Origin: Branchiostoma lanceolatum
Lineage: Eukaryota; Chordata; Leptocardii; Amphioxiformes; Branchiostomatidae
DNA length: 64,000 nucleotides
Assembly (NCBI RefSeq): GCF_035083965.1
Contig: NC_089723.1
Span: 5,169,501 to 5,233,500 of the forward strand
Direction: 5' to 3'
Shown: one piece after another, positions 45,901-60,900 of the stretch
Position numbering within the stretch: position 1 is the stretch's first letter
How the letters are laid out: each line of letters opens with the position of its first letter
Notes under the pieces: model-generated
Seen by the model: only the letters and a program-made list of their open reading frames with translations
Databases searched by the model: none
What the model was told of the DNA's origin: nothing
Translations under genes and position numbers: made by a program

Positions 45901-48900
45901 ATCGTATTGACAGACAGACTGGCACACACAAACGCTCTTGAAAACATAACCTTTCAGCAAAGGTACTGTAATTCTTGTTTCTTTCACTGTAACTTTATGT
46001 TCACGGTTTTCAAGGTCACTTCTGTACCGTGAACTTATAATCACTGTGAAAAACCTGTTGTAATAATATATGATTTCTTCCATTCTGTAATTCACTTGCC
46101 GCCACCGTGAAGTTAAGGTTTAGTGAAAATGTCCATTTTCCTTACACCGTGAAATTTTCCTTCCGTGAAGATAAAGTGAATTACAGTAACTAACCTGCGG
46201 TCTCACTCGGTGGAGTGACAGGTTTGAGGATGAGTCTGGGGATGTCCTTTGACCCCTTCTTCCTCCTCTTATGGGAGTGCTTCATGCTGTGTCCATGCTT
46301 CAGGGACCGCTTGCTATGGTGATGGTGATGCTAAGGAAGAGAAAAAAATATTTTTTTAGTCTAGAGATTTTTGGGCTAGGATAACATAAATGTAAATCAT
46401 CTGAAATATGTTCTATGTAAAATAAATCTAAATTATCCATAGTAAAGTCAAATCTATACTATCCATTTCAAGTTCTATTTCAAACAAATCTATACTATCC
46501 ATAGTAAAGTTCTATATTATCCATAGTAAAGTCAAACCTGTACAAGTGACTACCTTTACATAAAGACCACCTGGCCATTTTTGGTGGTCCCTTAGATAAT
46601 TTTCCCATTGACACAAGCATTAAGAACCCTGTCCAGTGTCCACATAGAACAGATTTTATTGGCCCCCTGAGTGGTCTTCTTGGGCAGGTTTGACTGTATT
46701 GCATTTCTCAAAGTGGTTCATTATTTGATACAAACTGTACATGCCATTGGCTACAACACAAAGGAGTCACAAGCAATTCAAAAGAAATGCATTACTGTCC
46801 TATGGGTTACTGACCAACTGTGAAGTAATAAATGGACTAGATGATATCTATTGTTATCTTCGCCGAGTACTTGTACTCGGAGGAGATTATGTTTTCGGTT
46901 GAAAAATCTGTTGGGTGGGTCTGTATGTATGTCAGGAGCATAACTCAAGAAAGCTTCAATGAATCTTTATGATTTTTGGTAGGTGTGTAGTGGTTGTGCA
47001 AAGGAAGGTCAAGTTCGAAAACCGTTTACCTGGCGTATTCTATCAGTACTGCAGCGGACTTTGCGTGTTTTTGTGTTTGTATGTAGGCAAAAAAAGTGAC
47101 GGAAACGTTGATGGATCTTCATGATTTTTCGTAGGTCAGAAGCGGTTGTAGGAACGAAGGTCAAGTTCGAAAATTATTCATCTGGCGCTTTCCTACAGTA
47201 CTGCAGCGGGCTTTGTATTTGTGTGATTTGTATGTCGCCAGCATAACTCAAGGTGCTGTTGATGGCTGTGCATGATATTTAGTGGGTAGGTAGTAGTGTC
47301 AAAGAGGAAGGTCAAGTTCGATAATGGGCCCCCTAGCGGATATTTAAGGTACTGCAGCTAAGTTTCAAAGTTTGAGGTCGAATTTTCTGGAGGTGCCAGG
47401 CTCATGATTTTTCAGTAATACATTGAATCTGGAACAGGGAATGAGTGGTGTAAGTTTGGGCCCCCTAGCGGATTTTGTGGACCTACAGTTGGCGTTTTTG
47501 TTCAAACCTTTGGAGGCGAATAACTAAAGAAGGGGTTGACGGATCGTCATGGTTTTTGGCATGTAAATAGCTTAGGTAATGTTTTACATAATCAAATTCA
47601 TATTATGAAAACCAGGAGCTAATTTGCATAATGAATGAGGAAAGTTTATTAATCCGCTTAAAGTTTGTGGTCAATTTTGTGCAGGTGCTATGTTTATGTT
47701 TTTTGAGTGGTAGATAGATCTTGAGGCAGGGAGTAAGTGATGTAAGTTTGGGCCCCCTTGCGGCTTGCCTTAAACTGCAGTGGGCCTATTTGTTTGTAAC
47801 TTTTGAGGAGGATAACTCAAGCAGTGATTGATGGATTATTCTTGTATTTGGTATATATGTACCTTAGGTGATGATCAACATAATGATATGCTCATTATGC
47901 AGATCATGACCTGCTTTACGTAATCATTGAGGAAAATGTATAGCACTGCTGCACCATAGTACGCGGCATGTGATAGTACACATCTGGCGTCCTGAATCTA
48001 GGTCAACAGCTGGCGTCTTGAATCTAGGTCAACAGCTAGCTTACTAGCTGGGCGATTGAAAAGAAAGGACTAAAATGTATCTGTTATGTTTGGTATTTGG
48101 TATGAAGATAGCTAGATTTAAAAGTGCATCTGATGATTGACGTAAGATGATAATTATGCCAAAAAAGGACCTAATTTGTATGATTAATGAATTTTTTTTA
48201 AAATCCGCCGAGTTCTATGTTTGTGCGCGTTGATATGCATTTAAGTCGTATTTTAGTCTTTGTGAAAGCTTGTATCAAGGTATGCATATTGTTCAGTTAC
48301 TAGGGCTAACCCGTAATAGCCTTAGCCTTTGGGTAGCCCTGGCTGTACTTATCTACAGCCGAATAAACAAATCAGAAAAATCCTTATTACCTGGATGTCT
48401 AACTGTTATTGACATTCCATGAGAGGACTTTCAGACATGTAGCATATCAAGCCACTGAGAAAGAGAGGAACATTGATAGATATTGTTTAAGCAAATAAAG
48501 ACTTAAATTGAATGGTCGTTGAGAAAAACGGCTATGTAATGTCATATTGGTAAAGGGCGGTAATTTGGTACTTGCATCTGTCGGTACAATTCATATCATT
48601 TGGCGAAGATATGAGGTCGTGGAACTCTAGTTTTTTATTGTATTTAATCATGGCATCTAGTATTGTATAGAATATGTTTTGTACAGTATTGTGCAGTGCA
48701 TTTTTCACTACAGCTATTGCCGCCTGATGCTAACGTTGTTTTGTGTTGTTGCAATCCAAATACAGTCAAAGCCAAAGAATGGCAAAGTTCAGGGCATATT
48801 GCATCACATATGTACACGTCTATACCAGCACCTGGCTTGTCAGGTTCAGTTAGCACTAACTTAGCAGTTCAATTAGCACTGTTGAAAAGCAACTTAGAGA

Positions 48901-51900
48901 CCAGTTTTTAATCTCTGCAAGCCAGGCCGTTCTGCCTAGAGCTATCTATGACAAACGGCTGAGTTATAAAAGAATGATGACTTCATTTTCTCCTACTACT
49001 GTCAGCATTGATAGTCCTCTGAACAGATCATTGTGACAGACTGTGTGCAGTTACCCATCAATGTCAACCTGAATCAACTATGGCTATACTTGGCTGCCAA
49101 AGTAAAGTCAGGCAACGTCTGTTATGTTCAAACTTTGCTAGCGTTGACGTCAATTTGTTTGGCTGTCTCCCAAGTCTAGAGAGTCCTGAGGCAGTAACAT
49201 GTACAACTTCAGCTGTATTGCGTTACATTGACAGGCACGTTGTAATATAATACAGCAATTGTACTGCCAAAACCATGGCTATGAAACGTTACTATAAAAC
49301 AATTGTGACAGAGATATAACCTCAACCCCAGAAAAAAGATTGCAAACCTTCCATACAACTTATTGGAATTTACACTTCATACATGTATGTGATGTTATAT
49401 AACTACAGTCAAAGCTGTACAAGTGCCCACCCCTACATAAGGACCGCCTGGCCAACGTGACCACTATTTGGTGGTCTCTTAGTTTTATATAATTTTTCCC
49501 ATTGACACAACCATCAAGAATCCTGTCTATTGAGACCACCTATCCAAATAGACCAGATTTTGTTGGTCCCCTGAGAGGTATTTTTGGGCAGGTTTGACTG
49601 TAGGTAACTTTGGCCAAGTAGATATTACACATCTGGCTATGTGACATTTTCTGCAGTACTACACCCAGTATTCTCTCGACCATCACATGATTTTTAGGGA
49701 CATTTATAGGTGCGTCTAAACAAGCCTCGTTCAATGTGATTTGGGTAGATTTTCAACCAAAAAATATGCTTAACTCTCAGGCAATTTTGAGATTTGGCAA
49801 CAGTCAGGCAAATTACTGGTAAATAACAAATACAGCCCAAGCTTGTTGACTATGTGACCAAGTCTTTAAAGTTTGTTTGTTTGCATACACACCTTGCTAT
49901 GTGAAGATCCTACTTTGCTGGGACTAAGACTGGAGCCCGCCTGGTACGACGTCCCGGGGACAGCGGTGTACGAGTGTTCGTGGTGTTGTCTCATGGCGGC
50001 GGCGGCCGGCGTGTTCAGGATCGCTGTGGCGGCGGCTAGCTCATCTTCAGGGAGTTTCACACACAACACTGTCAAGAGAGGTTTAGTCACCCATTTAGGG
50101 AGATACCAAACAGTCCATGGCACACTTCTTTAATGCCTGGATCCCTCACTACTATTAGTCACTCTCAGGCCATTAAGGTAAAGGTAAAGCAGTCATTTTC
50201 AATTGAGGTGAAGCATGATGCTTTTTCAAGTAGATAGTGGTAGTGCAATGCAGCTTCGCCATGGCTCGCGTTTTTGGCCAAGCACACCGGGTCACCCCTA
50301 CTTTTCTCGATAAGTGTGTTGAGTTCTTTTACGTGCAGAGGTTTGACGCTTGAGGCTTACACCCGAAGCTCCCTCATACACGGGGCCGCCAGCTTTACGT
50401 CACCATCCGAAATGACGAATGCAATCCCTTACAACATGTCCGAGTTGAGCCGACCCTAGGATCGAACTCGGGCCCCAGGATCCACGGAATTTGATCCAGA
50501 TGGGGAAGCAGCGGGATTGCGTTACTGCTTGCGCCACAGCAATGCCCCGCCCCTTTTTTTCAAAGCTTTTGTTTTATCATTTAACAAACAAAACAAAGAC
50601 AATGCCCCCTTCTTAACCTGGATGCCAGACTGTTTCCAGGGCCTACACAGTCCACTTCCTCGGCTCTAGGGCCAACATGCCCCCAAGGAAATTCTACAAC
50701 AGGCCCCCCTGAGTTAGACCCCACACGATAGATAGTATAGAGGTCATAGGGTCTGGCATCCAGACTAACTTTACAAAACAGAGTCTATTGAGTCTAGTGC
50801 ATTTTGGCAAGCAATTATATTGTCCATACCCATTTACTTTCTCCCTGCTGAAGTAGCTTTTTGGCACAAATTTGTACTGCATGGATGAAGGTTAGACATC
50901 CAGGTAGTAAGATAACAGCTACTCAAGCAACTGGATAATTTTACAAAGCAGCCGCCGCCATAAATTCACAAAATTATCCAATTGCTTGAGTAACTTTTAC
51001 CTTCTAAATCTCTACTGGTTACGGGGTCAGGCACCAGGGAGATTGTTGAACATGTCAAAATGAAACATTTTCACCAGACTCCAGAGTAAGATCTGGAACA
51101 AAAAGTTGTTGATCGTGGCCAAAACTGTTCCCACAGCCCTACTACATGTATCACTGGGTGAATGTCCCATTATCGCCCCACCACTTCATATGAACAATGG
51201 AATAGACATACCAAGTCTAATGACCTGAGGCTTTCCCACAGGGCAAGCTATATTTACGTCAACATGTGATATTAACCTCCAAGCAGAAGTTCATTCAAAC
51301 TGTCAACCTTGTAGTGCCAAGTGGCACATAGGGCAGAATATTTCCTTGCTGTTTCAGTAGCAGGGTATATTTTTACAGGAAAGAGGTTGCTAGCCCTTCC
51401 CCATTATCATGCTCAAGGCATATCCTTAAACACGGCGCGATCATTTTACATTGCAAAAGACTGGTGCAGTCCCTACTGAGATGTCCTTCCCCGGATTTGA
51501 ACTTGGGTCTCCCAGTTAGCAACTATGTATGTAACTGGAACCAGGAGCTCAACTGTAAGGCTGTTACCAGTTGAGCTACAGGAGACATCCCTTCAACCAG
51601 AAGTAAAAAAATATGTAACCTTTGTCAAGTTCCCGGTTTCTAAGTAATAGACCAGTAATACTAAAGGCTGCTCCACAGAACAAGGAGCATAAAAAAGGTT
51701 ATGATTTTCCCTTTTTACTTCTGCTTGGAGATTTATGTGATATCTACTCTGACACAGCTGTAGGTTAACAACCATGTTTGAGGAGAGCCACACCTCGAGC
51801 ACGTAAAAGAACCCACCACACTTATCGAAAAGAGTAGGTATCCATCCCGGAGTGAGTGGATCAAATAAACCTGCCCCGATATGCAGCTTGCACTAGGTGT

Positions 51901-54900
51901 GTTATGCCATGAGGCGGTTTACAGGGTATGCAATACAAACAAACAAACAAACAAACAAACAAACAAACAAACAAACAAACGGCTCTCACCTTTTCTCTTT
52001 TCCTTTCCTCTAACGGGGGCTCCCTGTCCATCGCTGACGCTTGTGTCCGTTTGGCTCGACTCTGGTTCCGAGTCGTCTTGGTAAAACCGTTCCACCCCCT
52101 CGGGAAGGTCGCTCTGTAACAGACATGCAAAAAACATTTCTGAAGCGTCTGCTTCCAAGACATATTACTATCACACTATTTCTTACATCTAAATCCTTTT
52201 CCCTCAAAATTCTCTTTACATATGATGTAAGTACAAATTCTAAATACCTTGAGTTTCAAATTCTAGGATATCTAGAGTTATCCTAACAAATTTCTTAGTT
52301 ATCCTACAAATTTCTTAGGATATCTAGCCTTCTTCAATATACTCCTGAAGGCTATAGTGCTAACTTTCAAGACATGTTGCATTACACTACTTCTTAAAAT
52401 CTAATTCTTCTTCCTCAAAATCTTCTCCACATATTTATGAATCTTTAGGGTGGTCCCTTCAATTAACTGAGAGAATGATTTCCAAGGGAGCCCAAACAAA
52501 ATCAATAGAAATCAGGAGACAAAAAAGGATAACTTATGATGTAAGTTACAGTCAAAACTAGCCAAGAAGACCACTCAGGGCACTGATAAAATCTGGTCTA
52601 TAGTATATTATGGACAGGTGGTCGCTGTAGATAGGATTCTTAATGCTTGTGTCAATGGAAAAATCATCAGTGGTTGCAGCCTGTAGTGGAAAGGGTGTGT
52701 GACGTACAACGGTACAATGATAGAATCTTGTCTTACCAGTGTTCTTCACCAGCATAGTCTGAGTATAAGGGCCCCTGTGCAGTGATTTGGACCCCCTATG
52801 ATGTGACATGGACCCCTGTGCTGTGTTTCAACCAGCATAGGGGTGTTTCTTTCTAGGGAGAACCTTGTGACCCTTCATAAATCTTATAAAAAGTTCATAT
52901 TTGTCTTTAGGCTTCACCAAATTTATCCCTCAAAATGCAGGAAATAGTGTCATTGGGTTAGGAATTTTAAAATTTTCCGGGGAAAGATGCCGGACTCTCA
53001 ACTGTGGCTATGTCTTTGGTACTCCGCACGTGACTTGCACTGTGCAAGGTTGGCCTTCTATACCTGACCTCTATGCTGTGAAAAAATTCTGGTGAGAACC
53101 CTGCATGCTTACCTTGAGTCCATACACGCCCATCTTGCCTGCCACCTTGTAGAACAGGCTCTCCTCCCCTCGAGAGTTGGAGTGTAACATGGCATTCAGA
53201 CAGGCCAGAGGTGTCGTTCCACTGTGGGTAAGATGTGACATCATCAATCAATCATTCAATCAACCATATTGAGTGACAAACATGTTTCTAGATTTGCTAT
53301 ACAGAACTGCCTAGGATTAACATAATTTGACACTAGGATCTGAGAACAAATGTTTTAACTGTACGTGACTTTAAAGTTAAATCTAACATCTAATTTGATT
53401 CTTTACTTGCAGCCTAATAAAAACAATGACCACCTTGATCTATCATAAGAGCGATGGTCTCCAAGGTAAGTTTAATTTCATTAATATTTTCAAACTGAAC
53501 TAGGTTCAACATTGGCAAGAGGAAGTGCACAACATTTATTTCAAGGTTACAAGTAGCTTTGAAACAATTTAAATGTTACAGATTATTGAAAAATGGACAG
53601 AACAGTACAATATGGGGCACACCACTACACCCCTCCTTCCTTCCTGACACAGGAATAAAATTCCATCTATCTGGAGTACTGCTATCAGTTACATATTCTT
53701 ATGTAAATTACATCATTAATTTGTACATATATCTGATTGTGCTTGTTAACCACAATGATTGAATGATCCCAACAATAAATACACTTACTTCTTTTGCAAA
53801 AAAGCTCATAATTTTGTCCATACCAGATTTTCTATTCTAAAATCTACAAAATCCAGTGAGTCTATATTCTATCATTGTCGGAAATGCAAAATGAATAACA
53901 CAAATGATAAGCATAACTATACACCATAATACATGAGTTATCAACCCATCGTGTCAAAGAGCTGAATTCTTTGTGTCAAAGAGCTGAATTCTTTATAGTT
54001 TTCAAATTTTTGCTATAGAATGAAGAACTACATGTATAATACATTTATTATTGTGGGGACTTAAATTTGCAATATAAGGGGAAAGGAGGTTTAGCTGTGT
54101 TTTAATTTGACAGTGGAAACAATGCTGCAGTAATATATTGGAAAGAACGTACATGTATTCATGGTATCATGAATTTGCAGAAAATAAGACCAACACATAC
54201 ATTGTACAATTCAAGATATGCAGTAGTATACATGTATATTTGTTGTACAAATCTTTTACCAACGATGATCAACATGATCTGTTCTATAACCAATTTTCAG
54301 ATTCCAACGCATTACATGTGCGCTTGTCATACACGGAATTTGAATGAGTCCAGGATATGCTGATTACATTCATCTTGCCTATTTTTTGAGGAAGCGAGTA
54401 TTGGAGCCCCGGTAAACTAAACACAATGGCACTCAGGCTGGCATTCACCATGACAGAGGTGTTAAGTTTCCCAACTGTGCAAGTCAGATATGTGTTCCGT
54501 TTTTCTGGGAAAACAAGACACTACCTAGGGCGGGGCGATCAAATGTCTACCTCTATGAATGCCCATTGTACAGTGCTTTACATGTGCCAACTTCAGGTTT
54601 CAAATTCAAGGTTGTTGTCAGAATGGTTTTGTTTAATGTAGCACCATTATATTGCTGACCAGCATAACAATTTTTACCGAGATAGGGAAGTACATTCACT
54701 AGCAGGATAGGTCGACTACCGGTATGGGTGATAACGTTTTGTACATGTGCCAAGTTGTCAGGTGTCAAAGTTGTCATAATAGTCAGGATTTTTGCTACAG
54801 CCTGCACTCATGTTGCCATATAGCACCAAATTTTGTACATGTCATGGAAAATTCAGGGCAAGGAACAAAATGATTTATTTATTACATTGTCTTTCAAAAG

Positions 54901-57900
54901 GAATCTATTCTGGACAGTGATCTGTACGTAAATATGTCCATGTATGTATCTTAAAAAAACGTGTTTGTTAACTTCAACTGAGTGACTGCATCAAAACAGT
55001 GAACCGTAGTTTGCAAACCTACATGTAACAGCACTTGCTGGATGAAAAACCACACTTGTTCGTGGGTCATTATACAAAGTCAAAGACTTGTCCCAATGAA
55101 AACTTCTCTCATCCAGCAATAGGCCCTACACTACAATGTAGTGCCTACTCGTAGTGCTGCATACCAGTATACCGCGAAAATCATTCAGGTACAGGTCCAA
55201 ACTACCCGAACATCAAGCTACCAGTACTGTACCTCAATAGACTAAAACTCAAGAACAAGAACTAAAGTATATAACTTGTTCAGTTGTTGACTGATTTTGT
55301 CACTAGAAACATGTTATTCCTACCATGATTGAAGATGAAAATTTAGCTGAAATTTTTGGGAAAAAGATAAAAATATTGCATGGGCATTGAAATCAGCACC
55401 ATCATTGAATTTGAGATTGTTTTGAAAGCATGGGTTCTCTGCATAAGATATCTGAAACCTAAATAAAAATTCTGTTCATTCATATTTCTTTCATATCATT
55501 TGTCCAACTGTTCAAGTACTCTCACCTCTCAAATAAACGTACCGGTACGTTTATTTTTTTTCGCCTATAGTTCCACCCGGTACTTTCTTATTCTAGACAG
55601 TACGTTTATTATTTTTTGAAAAATTGAGGCTTTGCAAACCAGGAATCCCTCTAAAATCGTAAGTTAAGGTTTTTCTGCCCATATTTCCCCGGTATTTTTG
55701 CTCGTAATTCGCTATTTTTCGGCCAACCGGCGTTGATTTTCTCGCCGCTTTGACGGCCTTGTGAAAAGTATCCTGGCGGCACTCGTAACATATCGGTCGA
55801 TATCGCTATGACGCTACAAAGTAAACCGGAAAATAAGACGCGACATTGACATTTTAAAATACAATTTTCATATAAATAACTTTGATAGTCTCTGTTTACA
55901 TCGTAAACCAAAGCACGCTGATGAAAAACGTGTGGAGTAGGGTGCTCGCCTACACAGGGAATAATAATTTCCTGACCACTATATCCGCAGTATCGGCAGC
56001 GCGGCGGAAGAATTATTTGTTCGCAGAAGACATGTAACATGTTAAAACAACAATCATAACTTAACTTCCCTTGCAGTGGTAGAAATACTTTTTTTCAGTG
56101 TTCTGCAATATTGCAGAATGTCAAATTTTTTTTCTGCAATTTGAAAATATTTCCTGCAAATGCACAAGCCTCCATACTACAACCTTCTCAACTTGATAAT
56201 GCCTACTTACATGTATATCTACATCATATCTAGATTTGCAACAATGCTGTAATTTTTTATTCTCTCACTCTATCTTAAATTTTTACTAGCAAAATTTGAA
56301 ACAGGAATAACATACATGTGTGTGTAAAATATTTAAATGAATACCGAAAATTGCAACAGTAACAGCGTATTTATTCAACATCAATCAAATTAAATATTTG
56401 TTTATTGAAATTTTAAAAAAAATCAACAACCTGCCTGATTGCAAGGAATACGTGTTGATGCAAAATGAGATCACGCGACCTGTGACAAAAATCACAGCCA
56501 TGGCCCACGAAAAAATGTAAAAAGATTTTTAAAAATGGAAAAAAAATTGAAAAACTAAAAATAATAAAATTTCACGCAAACCTTGGCCTCTGCGTAATTT
56601 TTTTATAAATCTGAAAAATCGCTATCAGTTTTAAACATCGGACTCCGACTTCGGACAGACTCCAGACAGCCCGGCGATGTTATTGTTTTTCAGGTGGGCG
56701 TCCCCCTCCCCACTGTCTTGGCACAGGAGAAAATGTTCCGCCTTCTCCTTGCTCACAAGGCGGTGCTCTAGATCTATCCGAGTGGTTCTCAACTTAATCG
56801 CTGCCATCTGGGCTTGAAGGACCACGGTCTAATGTAGTAGCCACAATTTTGTTACTGCTTTCGTCACGTCCATGACCCAAGTTCGGACTCTGAAGAAATC
56901 GCATGCTTGCTGCAACAATAGTTTTATACTAGAAACATCCGGGAATTGTTTTCCTGACTTTTGACGATCCCAAGATCGTGGCCGCGGAGATTAGCGAACA
57001 AAGGACAGAAATGCACAAATTTGACATTTTCTCCTATGATTGGTCACCGGAGTCATCACGGAAAGTGTAGGAAATCCCAGGAAAAACTCGAACCTCAGAG
57101 GTAGTCGGCACGCACCGAAATGCCGTCAGGCCCGCTCGGCGCTGGTTTCAGTTATCTGCAGCGCCGCTAGCAGCTAGCTAAATCTATATTATAACCTCAC
57201 TGGCTAAATTTAGAACCATGGAGTCCTGAGCCTGAATTTTTTATTCTGAAAAATTGCAGGTTGTTTAATTTTTCTTCTGCAATCTTGAAAATCTTTCTGC
57301 AATTTGCAGATTGCAGACGGGTATTTCGAACGCTGCCTTGTGATATGTGTTTTGAGGCCACAAAATCTGTAAAACGGCAGAAATATGTCCGATATGATTC
57401 GGTAAACAACAGCGCGAAATCGCGAAACATGGCCGCCATTCTCAGGCATGGCGACAGTAAAACTAGCAGCATATTGCGTAGTGCGGATACCGATCTTTAA
57501 AATGATACCGTAAACGCATGGAAATATTATATTTTTTGGGCAAAGATAGACACACAGCGCCACATTTATTTTCAGAGGGTTCATTTTTTTAAATAATCGT
57601 AAGATTTTCCCAATTTTGGCGGTTCATCGCGGGTTTCTAGTGTCAACACGTAATGGGTAACTTCTTAGTATGTGCGGTCTGTGACGTTGAGCTACTTTTA
57701 CAGTCGATCTCCGTTCAATATTGTGGGATTTACCGCGGGAACTCGAAATCCGAGCGTCTCACTTTGTTTTCGACGCTATGGAGCAAAAGTTTATAGACAT
57801 ATTTCTTCTGTGGAAGGACTGTGTTCATATTTGTGTTTTTTTGTGGTTGATGTCTTTAGAAAATATGATCAGGTACATTTAACTTAAGTACTCTGATGAT

Positions 57901-60900
57901 TTTTGTTATATGTCACTGATTGTCAGTCATAATAAAATGATATAACAATTTTCTTTGATCACTTGCTTCAAGTTCCAAGTAGAAAAAGTATGTATCATGT
58001 ACATTTTCACTTGTTGAATTTGAAAGCACCGTGGCCCCCGGTTAGGGGTCATAGCGGGGAACCTATGCCCAATTTTTCAATATTACTATTATATTTTACG
58101 AAGAGGCGAGGAAGATCATCATGATTTGAACAAGCTATGGACAGTTATTCTGTTCAATATCTATATACTTAATAGGTATGGTATAATTGACTAAATATAA
58201 GTTACCTACCTGCTTATTATCTTATTTCCCTCTGACAGTGACAGTTGTACATGTATGGACACAGTTTACCTAGCCTCGACTGTCGATTTTTGAAATTTTC
58301 CGGGGGGTACTTTTATTCCAGGGGGTACTTATATTACATTTTGAAAATTTGTCCGGGGGGTACTTCTATTCCAGGGGGTACTTCTATTTGAGAGGTGAGA
58401 GTACAGTTACAGGTACAGGGACCTGTACCTCAACCTAGACGGTACATGTCCATTTGTGTACATGATCATGCCTTAAGCCTCCTCTCACTGGACCTGCGGC
58501 ACGCTGGCGGTGTCGCTGCGGCCGATCGTATTGACAAAACACCCAACGAATTTCATCAACAAAACACAAATCTTTTAAAGCTTTGTGTGTTTTTTTGTTC
58601 ATACTTATACGTTTTGAATGATATTCCCATTATAAAGTCAAGGGTAACACAAATCCAGTTTAGGACGCAGCGATGCCACCAGCGTGCCGCGGGTCCAGTG
58701 AGAGGGGGACTTAAGTTACGCAGCACTATCCTACACTACTGTCCAATCCTTTGGTATGTTCTCTTACCTTCTAGACATGTCCACAACCACCACACAGTGT
58801 GTAGAACAGACAGAAATCACAGATCCGTTAGAAAACAGAAATCACGATATATATGCGCCATGTAAAGAAATACACCACAATTTCACAAGAAGGAAAATGG
58901 CAGAAAAATCAAATAAGACTTCCAATAAAATCACCACAAAATACACATCAAATCAAAAGAATCCATCACGTAGAAAACAAACTAATTGCATCAGGATATT
59001 TAGTGGGATAGCATGACTGGCTAAGACAGTTGCAAGAAGAGATGCCCAATGCCTAGAGTCTTGTGGAGACTAGAGAGCTCACACTTGCAGTGATCATGCG
59101 TACAAATGTATGTCATGCCATTGACGAGCCAGCTACTGAACTAGTGCCCTTTTCTGGCCAAGACTGGCAAGAGGCTAGCAGAGATGTTACTACAACCCTG
59201 TTCATACCAGGATTCGCGAATTTGGATTCATCCAGGCACGGTATTGATCTCAATTTGCAAAGCAAGGTGCAAACATTCGAATCCAGCTCAGAGTGGGCTT
59301 AATCTATAAAAAGCGGATTGAATCAGGATCTTTCCATGCATGCTTGAATCTAGATTTGTGAAGCCTGGTTTGAACAGGGCCTAGAGAGCTCACACTTGCA
59401 GTGATTATGCGGGTGTCATGCCATCTACAATCCAGCTAGCGCCAGAGCATGATGTTTTGTTTATTCCAGCGAATGAAAATTTTGCATACAAGGTAAGATG
59501 ACTTGAGTTTTGATGTTGCTTGTTGATAGAATTTAAACATATTGCGAAAAATCATTTGTTGTCATAATATCATACGAAGTATACTATTGAGTTGTAAATT
59601 CTTCACTAAAAGTATTTTTAATAAGGTACATTTTCTTTTTCACTGCATGACTTATACAAATATACATGTACATCTTCTTTATAAACTGATTCTTACTAGA
59701 GTTCCAGCTAATTATGGCACTGTTAATTTTCACATCGTTCAATTTTTGAATACCCTAAAAAAGACAAGACCAGTTGAGGAGACAAAATATCTGATTTACA
59801 TCAATCAAAACTTGGTCAGATCAAAATTTTGAATACATATTTCTTAAAACCTTTCAGCCAAAAGTAATATCCCATTCTTAAGGATTACTTAAGACTTACA
59901 TGTAAGTCAAAGGATTATGACTGTTCCATATACATTTATGAGTCACAAATACCATGAGTAAAGAGGGGGGCAGCTAAAATTCAGGGTCGAATATTTCATA
60001 CCATAAAATGGGACCATGCACACGCAAGTAACATTTGTCTATAATATATTCCAACTAAGCTCACAATAAAATAATTCTGTACTGGTCAGTACACAAGATG
60101 TTTTCGCTGGCTCAGATAATGATACAATTTACATTGTAGCAGAATTCACTTTAGAAGATAATAAAACATTTCAGACCCATGGAATCATAAAGCCATTTCT
60201 TTTTCATCAAAATGACCACCCTGATAAGTGCAAAGAGGAAAAAGCAGCTGGTTGTTAATGTTAGCATTAGTAGCATACTATGTGGAGAAACTAATGCTAT
60301 ATGTAGCAACCATGAATAGTGTATGTAGCAAGCAAGCAGCATGACAAGGCAGATTTCTAATGATAGATCGTGTTTGCATTCCAAGAAACACGTACTTGAT
60401 TTCCTTCAGCCCTTCTTCCTGGATGATCCTAAGAATCTCCTTGTGACTCATGGGCGTCTTGGGGTATTTCTCGAGCGCCTGTAAGACAAAGATGGTCGTC
60501 TTAGCATGACTATGTCAATTTGATACAAGCAATATCACATCACACTCGTATCCATTGATGTCACTGCTAATAAAGAAGGCTACATGAACAGGGCTGTCTC
60601 TCGGAACCATCCCTCTGTCCCAGGATGAAAATTTGCTTGTTGGGACAGAAAAAATTCCATCCCACTTGTCCAAAAAACTTCATGACATGAAATTGATGAA
60701 AATGTACATAAGCTAAAAATGACAGATTTAACAACAAAAATTGACAACTCATCCCGAAATAATAAGTGGGACGGAAAAAAATTAAAGCTGGAGACAGCCC
60801 TGCGCATCATGACACCATTGTGCATTATACATACTCATACAATTAGTACTTATAAAATTAAGTATCTAACTACTAGTACATGTTATGATGTATGTATGTG

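Noticed and set aside
51484..51590. Possible functional tRNA gene with an intron
   Set aside because: A and B boxes are present but the acceptor stem does not pair and the length is wrong; more likely a SINE head.
51861..52163. Frames with Cys-Leu-Phe-Val or Asn-Lys-Gln-Thr repeats
   Set aside because: They read through the (CAAA)n tract next to Asxl exon 4; only the exon itself is coding.
54138..54807. Short overlapping frames in Asxl intron 2
   Set aside because: AT-rich, no start context, splice sites or family resemblance.
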